Source: Kiritimatiellia bacterium
GTDB taxonomy: Bacteria; Verrucomicrobiota; Kiritimatiellia; SLAD01
Direction: 5' to 3'
Assembly: GCA_007128275.1 (NCBI GenBank)
Contig: SKXR01000137.1
Span: 1-8,379, forward strand
DNA length: 8,379 bases
Position numbers and translations under genes: made by a program. Of this stretch, positions 1 to 6,806 are shown one piece after another. Each line of letters opens with the position of its first letter. Within the stretch, counting starts at the first letter, position 1. Under the pieces are notes generated by a model, which did not search any database, was not told where the DNA came from, and saw only the letters and a program-made list of their open reading frames with translations.

Positions 1-1428
1 GACAGCGGCCTCGTCCAGCCGTATGACTTCCCGGTGCCGATAGTAGAGCGGATTCCATGTTGTCACGTCCTGTACGGTAGCGGGGATTTCATACAGGAAT
101 GACTCGTTCATCTTCTTCACCAGCAACTGGCCCTCCGTGACGGGGGCATCGCTGACCCATACCGTTACCGATTCGGCGGTGGGCTCGCCGTCTTCCGGAC
201 CAACCGCTCTTGGCGATGGCAGGCGGAACGTGATCTGAAAGGAATCCTCGGTAAATCCAAGGGCGGCGAGATTGGTTCCTGTTTCCTCCACAAACACGGC
301 AATGCGCGCGCCGGTCCACGCGTCAAGCAGGGCATGCACCCGCGCCGCGTCGGCGTTCCACTGTTTGGGGCGGCGGATTTTCCACTGGGCGTTGGTATCA
401 CGACTCAAGCGCAGCGCATGTTCGCCGCGCTGGATTTCGATGCTACCGACATCCTGCGGCTTCATCGTCAGCAAAGCGCGATCCCGGAGATCGTTGGGAC
501 GTACCCGCGCCTCGTCGAGGGTATGGCCCGGAACGGAGAAGACCGACTGGCCGTCCCGTCGGCGCGCGTATACGAATCCGTTCTGCTGATCGCGAGCCGA
601 TCCAAGCAACACCGTTTGGCCCGACTCCTTTCCTTCGGTATACACCGTGACTTGGGTGGCCGCGTCGTCCAGGCCGTAGACCGTGGCGTCCGAGATCGCG
701 TCGGCGACAAAGTCTTCAATACGCCATTCGAAAATGCGATCGATCAATTGCCGGACCGCACCACGATCCGCGCGTGCAGCGATGGGTTGTTGCAAACGCC
801 ACGTTCCGTCCTCGGACTTTACGACTTGCAGGAAACCGCCCGCCCGCCGGATTTCCAGACGATACGCGCGACGCGGGTCTCCGTGAAAAAGGATACGGTC
901 CCGCAATGCCAATGCGGATTCCGGCATGATCGTAAGCAGGCGTGACGACACGGAAAAAATGTCTTCCGCCCCCTCTTTCATCACATAGACCATTTCACCC
1001 ACGGGGGCGTTGCGCCCGATCAACAAGGCTCTTCGCCCGAGGTCATCTTCCCATTCAATCCGTGCGCGCGGGCGCTCTAACCCGAAATCCTGGAGCGAAA
1101 GCCCCAGTTCGCGTCGATCGCGCGGCGAAATCACTTCGCTCTTCTCCACCCGGCTCAGGGCCGTCAGAATTCGATCCATTTCGCCGGCATCCGCACGGGC
1201 GTCGACCGGGTGAATGACGCGCCAGATTCCGTCGACGATACGGCAATCAATGAGCCGATCGCCCGTATCGAACACGATGCGCTGAACCCGTTCCGGGTGC
1301 ACACGCAACATGCGCGCCGCTTCACGTCGTCGCAGTTCATCCCATTCTTTCCGCCCCTCCAAATACCAAAGGGCGCCGCCGGCCAGCAAGACCGCCACCA
1401 AGAGAAGCAAGGTCGTTTTTATACGCAT
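1..1428 (-). CDS. DUF4340 domain membrane-anchored protein (partial, C-terminus beyond window)
   Basis: The frame is open from the ATG at 1428 to base 1 (476 codons), so the C-terminus is missing. Residues 3-21 form one hydrophobic helix (KTTLLLLVAVLLAGGALWYL), followed by charged residues: a signal anchor with the bulk of the protein probably periplasmic. The body shows three related units of the kind found in DUF4340 proteins: W-x4-P then A-D, a helix, and a later [FY]-G-L or L-G-F. They lie at W69/P74/D80/F115-G-L, W210/P215/D221/Y251-G-L and W349/P354/D360/L390-G-F. Such proteins are commonly encoded after GldG-like ABC subunits; their function is unknown. The start lies 4 bp after the upstream stop, and a GGAGG inside the end of that gene serves as the ribosome site, which implies translational coupling. 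The family call is quite secure, the function is not. Confidence 0.85.
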   Translation of the reverse strand, partial: MRIKTTLLLLVAVLLAGGALWYLEGRKEWDELRRREAARMLRVHPERVQRIVFDTGDRLIDCRIVDGIWRVIHPVDARADAGEMDRILTALSRVEKSEVISPRDRRELGLSLQDFGLERPRARIEWEDDLGRRALLIGRNAPVGEMVYVMKEGAEDIFSVSSRLLTIMPESALALRDRILFHGDPRRAYRLEIRRAGGFLQVVKSEDGTWRLQQPIAARADRGAVRQLIDRIFEWRIEDFVADAISDATVYGLDDAATQVTVYTEGKESGQTVLLGSARDQQNGFVYARRRDGQSVFSVPGHTLDEARVRPNDLRDRALLTMKPQDVGSIEIQRGEHALRLSRDTNAQWKIRRPKQWNADAARVHALLDAWTGARIAVFVEETGTNLAALGFTEDSFQITFRLPSPRAVGPEDGEPTAESVTVWVSDAPVTEGQLLVKKMNESFLYEIPATVQDVTTWNPLYYRHREVIRLDEAAV

Positions 1429-1432
1429 GCGC

Positions 1433-2917
1433 TTACCGCCTCCTCCGCCACCATACCAGCCCACCGAGCGCGGCCGCCGCCGTCGGCATACCGACCACGA
1501 CCAGCCACAACAGTTGGCGGATTTGATGTTTATCAAGCACCAGGCGAACTTGCTCCACCGACCTGGGCGCCACGGCCATCAGTTCGTCCCGGTCCAAGAG
1601 CCAATTGAAGGCGCCCATGAAAAAATCCTCGTCGCCCCCGGTCAATCCCCCGTTGGACACGAAGCCGGAATCGCCGAAGACCACCATGCGGGTGGAACGG
1701 ATCTGCACATCAATGCCTGGCACCGGACCGCGTTCGACCGCCACCGCCACGGAAATCGGTCCCGGACGGTCCACGTCGGGATCGAACCGGAGCGGCGTTT
1801 GATCCGGATCCCGCTCCGCCCAACCCGCTTCCGAGGTGGACGCGAGCACGGTCACATGCGGTTTATCCGCTTGGTCGGACGTGGTCGCCGTTTGGCGTGG
1901 CAACGGTTCCACGGACCGGGGCATGTAGAAGACGGACGTGACACCCCGAATGCGGTCGGTGATCGGATGTAGGCCGTATTCCGTGAGGAACAGCTCGCGG
2001 CCCGTCAGGGTGCGGCTCGGATCGATCACGACGTCATCGCCGAGCATGACCCCCCACCGGGCCAGCACCGTTTCGAGGCCGGTACGGGTCATGGAATCGA
2101 CCAGCATCATGACCCGCCCGCTTTGTTCCAGATAGGCGTGAATTAGATCCAGCTCCGGCTGGGATATCCGTCGATTCGGCCCGGCAATGATTAACGCATC
2201 GGCGTCTTCCGGGATCCGTGGCGTCTCGCCCAGGACCAGAACCGCCAAGTCCATATTGTCGCGCTGCATGCGTTTGGCGATGGACGAGTATCCCACGAAC
2301 GGATCAAAATTATCGATGCGCCGTTCCCCGTGTCCGGAAAGGAAATAGACCTGCGGCCGCCGCGCCTGCGTAACGCCGTGGATGGCGGATGTAAACGCCT
2401 GCTCCCCCGTAAAATAGGCGCGGGCCGGCGCCATCCCGTCCCGGACCCCGCTGAAATCGTACTGCATGATATCCGTTTCGGTCAAAATACGGGATCGTCC
2501 TTCGTGGTGAAAGATGATCACATTGGGCTCGTTCACTTCAAAGCGGCGCGCCAATTCCTCCGTTCTCGCCAGATTCCGGTCCGGGTCCACATATTCAACA
2601 CGCAACATCGGGCTCAGATATTGATATTCCCGCAGGAGACTCTCCACATCGTGATAGATTTCCTCGCCCCGCTGAAAGAACACAATGACATCCACGGCGT
2701 TGGTCAACGAGCCCAGCAAGTACCGGGTTTGATCGGAGAGCGTGTAGATACCGGCCCGGCTGATGTCGGTGCGCAGGTAATAGCGCGCCGACAACCCGTT
2801 CAGCAACCCCACCAGCAGCACCGCCAACGCCAGCGAAAGCGAGACGTTCAGGCCAACGGCGACTCTCCAGCGACGGCGCTGCCGAATACTCTTTTGCGAT
2901 ATGGCTTGTGCATCCAT
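1433..2917 (-). CDS. GldG-like ABC transporter auxiliary protein
   Basis: A 494-residue protein with an N-terminal membrane helix (about 19-43), a large extracytoplasmic part and a C-terminal helix (about 467-490) ending in WWRRRR. After the first helix comes the sequence RTDISRAGIYTLSDQTRYLL, typical of the GldG / ABC-transporter auxiliary family (DUF4350-like, PF09822 type). Further landmarks are YFLSGHGER (191-199), ALIIAGPNR (241-249) and MVVFGDSGFVSNG (411-423), which resemble a glutamine-amidotransferase-like or Rossmann fold without an obvious catalytic triad. In Bacteroidota GldG works with GldA and GldF in gliding. Elsewhere the same gene set is common in non-gliders and its substrate is unknown. 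It starts 13 bp after the permease gene, with AGAGAG about 9 nt before the ATG, and is clearly in the same operon. Confidence 0.88.
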   Translation of the reverse strand: MDAQAISQKSIRQRRRWRVAVGLNVSLSLALAVLLVGLLNGLSARYYLRTDISRAGIYTLSDQTRYLLGSLTNAVDVIVFFQRGEEIYHDVESLLREYQYLSPMLRVEYVDPDRNLARTEELARRFEVNEPNVIIFHHEGRSRILTETDIMQYDFSGVRDGMAPARAYFTGEQAFTSAIHGVTQARRPQVYFLSGHGERRIDNFDPFVGYSSIAKRMQRDNMDLAVLVLGETPRIPEDADALIIAGPNRRISQPELDLIHAYLEQSGRVMMLVDSMTRTGLETVLARWGVMLGDDVVIDPSRTLTGRELFLTEYGLHPITDRIRGVTSVFYMPRSVEPLPRQTATTSDQADKPHVTVLASTSEAGWAERDPDQTPLRFDPDVDRPGPISVAVAVERGPVPGIDVQIRSTRMVVFGDSGFVSNGGLTGGDEDFFMGAFNWLLDRDELMAVAPRSVEQVRLVLDKHQIRQLLWLVVVGMPTAAAALGGLVWWRRRR

Positions 2918-2930
2918 GCGTGCGAACTCT

Positions 2931-3683
2931 CTAGGATCTCCATTTCCGCGACTCGACCACCTTGACGGTCGCGAACAACATCAGCAGCGTAAGCGTCAGA
3001 TAAAAGACGAGAGGCCGCGTGTCCACGACGCCCCGGGAAAATTCCATCATATGCATGACGGACGAGATGTACCGGCCGACTTCCTGCATCCAGGGAATGC
3101 GGGCATAATAAGGGATGAAACCGGCGAAAAACAAACCGCATAAGACGGAAAAGGAAATCATGGCCGCCACGGCTTGGCTTCGCGTAATCGCCGAGGTGAA
3201 CAGGCCGATCGAGAGGTAGCAGGCGCCGATGCAACCCACGCCCAGATAGGTGGCCGTCATGCTCCCCCAATCAACGGGCGCGGTGTGCGGGCTGAAATAC
3301 GCCAACACGCCCGCGTACAACGTCGTCGGAATCCACAGGATAATGAAGAACGCCAGCGCACCGAAATACTTGGCCAGCACCACCTTCGCGTCCTCCACGG
3401 GCGCGGTCATCAAGGACTCGATCGTTCCCGCTTTCTTCTCTTCGGCAAAGAGGCGCATGGTCGATACGGGCACCACGAGCAATATCGCCAACCAGAAGAA
3501 CAGGCTCTCGCCAAACAGTACCCGCATCACGCCCGCGCTGGAAGGGCCTTGGGCCAGGATGGTCACGAGCATCCAGAAACTCAGCCCCATCAGGATCAGA
3601 AAGAACACCATCACCACATAAGCGATGGGCGACAGGAAATAGGCCGATACCTCACGGCGCCACAGGGTCAACAGGGTCCTCAT
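2931..3683 (-). CDS. ABC-2 type transporter permease (GldF-like)
   Basis: A 250-residue integral membrane protein with about six hydrophobic segments (roughly 19-43, 58-77, 107-129, 141-166, 169-191, 225-241). Between helices 2 and 3 is the conserved cytoplasmic motif RLFAEEKKAGTIESLMTAPV (77-96), which marks ABC-2 permeases of the GldF/NosY type and probably contacts the ATPase. The length is normal for the family. Its ATG overlaps the TGA of the ATPase gene in an ATGA (3680-3683), so translation is probably coupled and the two products are made in fixed ratio. With the ATPase and the GldG-like protein it should form an inner-membrane ABC complex. Whether that complex exports a substrate or does mechanical or assembly work cannot be read from the sequence. 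Confidence 0.93.
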   Translation of the reverse strand: MRTLLTLWRREVSAYFLSPIAYVVMVFFLILMGLSFWMLVTILAQGPSSAGVMRVLFGESLFFWLAILLVVPVSTMRLFAEEKKAGTIESLMTAPVEDAKVVLAKYFGALAFFIILWIPTTLYAGVLAYFSPHTAPVDWGSMTATYLGVGCIGACYLSIGLFTSAITRSQAVAAMISFSVLCGLFFAGFIPYYARIPWMQEVGRYISSVMHMMEFSRGVVDTRPLVFYLTLTLLMLFATVKVVESRKWRS

Positions 3684-4633
3684 CGGCCGCCCCTCCCGCT
3701 CACCCCGTCGCCCAGCGTCAATCCGAGATAGACATCTTCCAAACTCCGGTTCGCAAGCGTCAATTCACGCAACGCCCAACCGTTGCGCACCACCAGCTCG
3801 AAAACGTTCGGCCGCAAATCCACTTCGCGCAGGGATTCGATCAGACAGACGTTCCATGTCTCGTCCCGCTTCATGGAGACGCTCTGCACATGGGGAAGCG
3901 CGTTCAGTTTTCTTTCCACATCGTCGGCGGGTCCCTTGATATGCGCACGCACCCGGTTCCCCCCACCCAGCGTTTCCTTCAAGCGCTCCGGCGTATCCGA
4001 GGCCACGATGCGGCCTTGCTTGATGATCAGCACCCGTTTGCAGGTCATCTCCACTTCCGGCAAAATATGCGAGCAGAGAAGTATCGTATGGTGATTCGCC
4101 AGTTCACGGATCAATTCACGCACCTGCCGGTTCTGGTTCGGATCCAGTCCCAGCGTCGGTTCATCCAAAATCAACAGGTCCGGGTCGTGCACCAACGCAT
4201 CGGCCAAGCCCACGCGCTGGCGGTACCCGCGTGACAAGCGACCGATCAGTTCGCGGCCCATTTGATGCAGACCGCACTGCTCCTTGACACCCGCCACAGC
4301 CTGGCGCAATCGCCGGGACGGCACCCGTTTGATGCGCGCGCGGTACCGGAGATACTCATCGACGCGCATTTCCAGATACAGCGGGGCGGTCTCGGGCAGG
4401 TATCCGATACGGCGACGGACTTCGAGCGATTGGGTAACCACATCATAGCCGGCCACGCGCACCTGGCCGCCTGTCGCAGCAAGGTACCCGGCCAGAATCC
4501 GCATCGTCGTTGTCTTTCCGGCGCCGTTCGGTCCGAGAAACCCCACCACTTCACCGCGTTCCACCTCAAAGGACACATCATCCACGACCGCCGTACCGCG
4601 ATACCGTTTCGTTAAGTGAGAGACTGAAATCAT
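3680..4633 (-). CDS. ABC transporter ATP-binding protein (GldA-like)
   Basis: A 317-residue cytoplasmic ATPase with all nucleotide-binding motifs. Walker A is GPNGAGKTT (34-42). The region normally holding the Q-loop reads GYLPE (77-81), with E in place of Q, as is usual in this subfamily. The signature is LSRGYRQR (133-140), where LSGGQ is expected, again common for GldA-type ATPases. Walker B is LLILDEPT (153-160), the D-loop LGLD (161-164), and the switch histidine H189 in CSHILPEVE. Residues 225-300 form the C-terminal DUF4162-like extension seen in ABC-2 exporters. It is the first gene of the operon and powers the permease encoded directly downstream. The ATG at 4633 has only a distant GGGGA as ribosome site, so initiation may be weak, but no better in-frame start is visible. 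Confidence 0.95.
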   Translation of the reverse strand: MISVSHLTKRYRGTAVVDDVSFEVERGEVVGFLGPNGAGKTTTMRILAGYLAATGGQVRVAGYDVVTQSLEVRRRIGYLPETAPLYLEMRVDEYLRYRARIKRVPSRRLRQAVAGVKEQCGLHQMGRELIGRLSRGYRQRVGLADALVHDPDLLILDEPTLGLDPNQNRQVRELIRELANHHTILLCSHILPEVEMTCKRVLIIKQGRIVASDTPERLKETLGGGNRVRAHIKGPADDVERKLNALPHVQSVSMKRDETWNVCLIESLREVDLRPNVFELVVRNGWALRELTLANRSLEDVYLGLTLGDGVSGRGGR

Positions 4634-4643
4634 ACCATTTACC

Positions 4644-4666
4644 GTTTCCCCGACCGGGGAGGAAAC
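4644..4666. repeat. Imperfect inverted repeat in the divergent intergenic region
   Basis: GTTTCCCC (4644-4651) pairs with GGGG (4656-4659) and GAAAC (4662-4666, using AAAC), leaving a 3-base AGG bulge and a 4-base loop. It lies 11 bp upstream of the ATPase start codon, so in that transcript it could form a hairpin just before the ribosome site. It could equally be a protein-binding site. There is no T-tract, so it is not a typical terminator. Confidence 0.4.
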
Positions 4667-4687
4667 ATCATCGGAAATTCCCTTTAC

Positions 4688-4705
4688 CCTGCCCGCACCG
4701 GCAGG
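4688..4705. repeat. Perfect 6-bp inverted repeat, possible operator
   Basis: CCTGCC (4688-4693) and GGCAGG (4700-4705) are exact reverse complements separated by 6 bp. The 12-bp centre-to-centre spacing of the half-sites and the position between two divergent genes fit a dimeric regulator site. A short GC-rich dyad can also occur by chance in DNA of this composition. Confidence 0.35.
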
Positions 4706-4720
4706 ATATGCTGACGCCGG

Positions 4721-4751
4721 TTGGTGCGCCTTGCTAAGCCTTAACTATTAT
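4721..4751 (+). promoter_or_regulatory. Possible promoter for the DUF2851 gene
   Basis: TATTAT (4746-4751) matches the -10 consensus in 5 of 6 bases and sits in a locally AT-rich patch 24 nt before the start codon. The best -35 candidate is TTGGTG (4721-4726), with a long 19-bp spacer, so the -35 part is weak. This is the only promoter-like pair seen on this strand in the gap. Confidence 0.3.
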
Positions 4752-4764
4752 GAACCGCTCCCCC

Positions 4765-4768
4765 GGAG
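4765..4768 (+). promoter_or_regulatory. Ribosome binding site fixing the DUF2851 start
   Basis: GGAG lies 7 nt before the ATG at 4776. The alternative in-frame TTG at 4731 has no such site and would add 15 residues that do not look conserved, so the ATG is preferred. Confidence 0.65.
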
Positions 4769-4775
4769 TCAAGCT

Positions 4776-6293
4776 ATGGCCTCAACGGGAACACGAAAGC
4801 TGAGGGAAATCGCCGACCGCTACATCTCGGACTTCCATCCCGCCGCCTTCCCGCGAGCGACCTGCTACCAAGCCCTGCTGGGATCTCCGGACCGGGGCGT
4901 GCGCGAATCGGTTTCACGCCGTAAGGCCTTCCCGTATTCGGAACGGCACCTGCACTGTGTCTGGTTTGACCCCGGATTAAGGCCCTCCTCCCTTTGTACG
5001 CGGGCCGGCGAACGGATCACGGTGGAACAGCCGGGAACCTGGAATCAGGAAGCCGGCCCGGACTTTCTCGGCGCCGTCCTACGAATCGGCCCCGCCGAAC
5101 GGCGTATGGCGGGCGATGTGGAGATACATATTCACCCTTCGGATTGGAAGGCCCACGGACACGCCGCCGATCCTCGTTATCGGAATGTCCGATTTCATGT
5201 CACCTATTTCCCCGGCGCCGCGAAGGATATCGAGACGGTGCCGGGCGCGGTGCATGTGGTGCTGAAAGAAGTGCTCGCCGAACACCCGGGATTTTCCTTC
5301 GAGCACATCGACCTTTCCGCGTATCCCTATGCCGCGCGCGCCGACATGCCCCGTTGCTCCACGGTGCTCGCGGCCTACACCCCCGACCAGCGAATACACG
5401 TCTTGCGGGCGGCGGGCGAAGAACGATTACGCCGCAAAGCCGAACGCATGACGGACCTGATCCAGGAGAAAGGCGCGGAGCAGACGCTCTACGAGGAATT
5501 CATGGCGGGCCTCGGGTACAAACACAACAAGGGCGCCTTTCGCGAGGTGGCCATCGCCTTGACGTTGGAAGACATGCGACGCGATTCAGGGCACGACACC
5601 CAAGCCGCCTATGCCCTGCTCATGGGCGTGGCCGGATTGCTCCCGAACCAGCCCGCAGCACGGTGGGACGCCGAAACGGCGCAGTTCATGCGCTCGCTGT
5701 GGGATGTCTGGTGGCGATACCGCGATCAATATGCAACGCGCCCGTCCCGGCGTACATGGCGACTGGACGGCGTTCGTCCGGCCAACCATCCTGCGCGCCG
5801 ACTGATGGCCGCCGCCCATCTCTTCGCGCAACCCGAACCGTTCGCCGACTATCTACATCGATGCGTTGCCGAGGATACGGATCGATGGATGGAACGCATT
5901 CTGAAATATGTGGTGGAACGGTACGATCCTTATGCCTCCATGCGACTGGGATTTGGAGGAACCCGGCGCAAGACGCCCGTAGCCTTGATCGGTCGCACAC
6001 GCGCCGCCTCACTATGTTGCAACGTGATCGTACCTTTTCTGGCCGCATCCGGCGCCTCGCCGGCCCGGATCGGCGCGGCGCTCGACCGCTTGCCCGCCGA
6101 ACCGGACAACGGCGTCATCAAACAGACCGCGTTTTATCTCTTCGGACGCGATCATTCGCCTTCGCTCTACAAATCCGCACTCGCCCGCCAAGGCCTCATC
6201 CAGATATTCCATGATTTCTGCCTCAACGACCGGTCCCGCTGCGCGAGCTGCGCCTTCCCGCAAGCGTTAAGCGCGCATCTGGAGAAGACATGA
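4776..6293 (+). CDS. DUF2851 family protein
   Basis: A 505-residue soluble protein with no signal peptide or membrane helix. It is recognised by the DUF2851 core: ERHLHCVWFDPGL (56-68), N-x3-GPDF (90-97), GDVEIHIHPSDW (113-124), then H127, H129, D132, Y135, N137 and HV (141-142). The rest is helical and ends in a Cys cluster, C482, C489 and C492, with CASCAFP near the C-terminus, which may bind metal. No function is established for the family. The GPDF...VEIH arrangement is loosely reminiscent of the PD...(D/E)xK nuclease core, which is only a guess. At 505 residues it seems longer than the roughly 420 I expect for Bacteroidota members. It is divergent from the ABC operon and convergent, with zero spacing, with the following gene. 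Confidence 0.85.
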   Translation: MASTGTRKLREIADRYISDFHPAAFPRATCYQALLGSPDRGVRESVSRRKAFPYSERHLHCVWFDPGLRPSSLCTRAGERITVEQPGTWNQEAGPDFLGAVLRIGPAERRMAGDVEIHIHPSDWKAHGHAADPRYRNVRFHVTYFPGAAKDIETVPGAVHVVLKEVLAEHPGFSFEHIDLSAYPYAARADMPRCSTVLAAYTPDQRIHVLRAAGEERLRRKAERMTDLIQEKGAEQTLYEEFMAGLGYKHNKGAFREVAIALTLEDMRRDSGHDTQAAYALLMGVAGLLPNQPAARWDAETAQFMRSLWDVWWRYRDQYATRPSRRTWRLDGVRPANHPARRLMAAAHLFAQPEPFADYLHRCVAEDTDRWMERILKYVVERYDPYASMRLGFGGTRRKTPVALIGRTRAASLCCNVIVPFLAASGASPARIGAALDRLPAEPDNGVIKQTAFYLFGRDHSPSLYKSALARQGLIQIFHDFCLNDRSRCASCAFPQALSAHLEKT

Positions 6294-6668
6294 TCAAATC
6301 GGGGGCTCATCCTCTTTCTTCTCCTCGAACCGGTCGCACGAGTCCGTGGCTTCCACTTCCTTCTTGTGGACGGCGCACCATTGCGTGAACGGATTGACGA
6401 TATAATTCGCGCAATGCCGGCACAGCCGACGGTGCTCGCTTTCATCAAACACGCGCGGTGTGCTCGACCGGTCTTCCTCCGTAAACAGCGAAACGGACCG
6501 GGCTTCCTTGTAAGGCACCTCTTCTTCCGAGGCGAACGCATGACCGCACGCGGCGCAATGGAGGGTCTCCCCCGTCCTCTTGAGGCCGTCATACACCGGA
6601 CGACGCACGAGCAGGGATTCCTTGCCGCAGGCGGGACAGATGATTTCAATGGATTTGCGATTCGTCAT
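6294..6668 (-). CDS. Small double Cys4 (zinc-ribbon-like) protein of unknown function
   Basis: A 124-residue protein with two cysteine clusters. The N-terminal one is CPAC (11-14) with CAAC (38-41), a classic zinc ribbon with a 23-residue spacing. The C-terminal one is CRHC (83-86), C98 and C111, in the context NPFTQWC and DSCDRFE. The second arrangement is familiar from many small uncharacterised bacterial proteins. Four cysteines at each end suggest two structural metal sites joined by an acidic linker, and the tail EEKKEDEPP is highly charged. It is probably cytosolic and might bind nucleic acid or protein, but nothing assigns a role. The ATG at 6668 has only a weak ribosome site. The stop codon abuts that of the DUF2851 gene, and the gene lies 138 bp downstream of intI on the same strand, so it could be read through from intI. 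Confidence 0.8.
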   Translation of the reverse strand: MTNRKSIEIICPACGKESLLVRRPVYDGLKRTGETLHCAACGHAFASEEEVPYKEARSVSLFTEEDRSSTPRVFDESEHRRLCRHCANYIVNPFTQWCAVHKKEVEATDSCDRFEEKKEDEPPI

Positions 6669-6806
6669 CCGTCACGTATACCATGACCTTGGCGCGGGGG
6701 AAAGCCCCGGCGGTGACCGGTGAAATACACTTTCAACCTCGACGACAAACCCTCCCTTTGGATTCTTTTGCCCTTCCAATGCGGCAATGCATCATCCGCC
6801 CTGCAA

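Noticed and set aside
334..945. Long plus-strand open frames over 272-945, 1310-1972 and 2330-2965
   Set aside because: They lie opposite the DUF4340 and GldG-like genes, have Arg/Pro-rich translations without recognisable domains, and are typical antisense frames of GC-rich genes.
4994..6214. A 406-residue plus-strand frame overlapping the DUF2851 gene
   Set aside because: It is a +1-type shadow with an Arg/Gly-rich low-complexity translation. The overlapping frame carries the conserved DUF2851 motifs.
6697..6708. GGGG-AAAG-CCCC hairpin downstream of intI as a terminator
   Set aside because: The stem is only 4 bp and no T-tract follows on either strand. The 138-bp gap 6669-6806 otherwise shows no gene, attC or convincing promoter.
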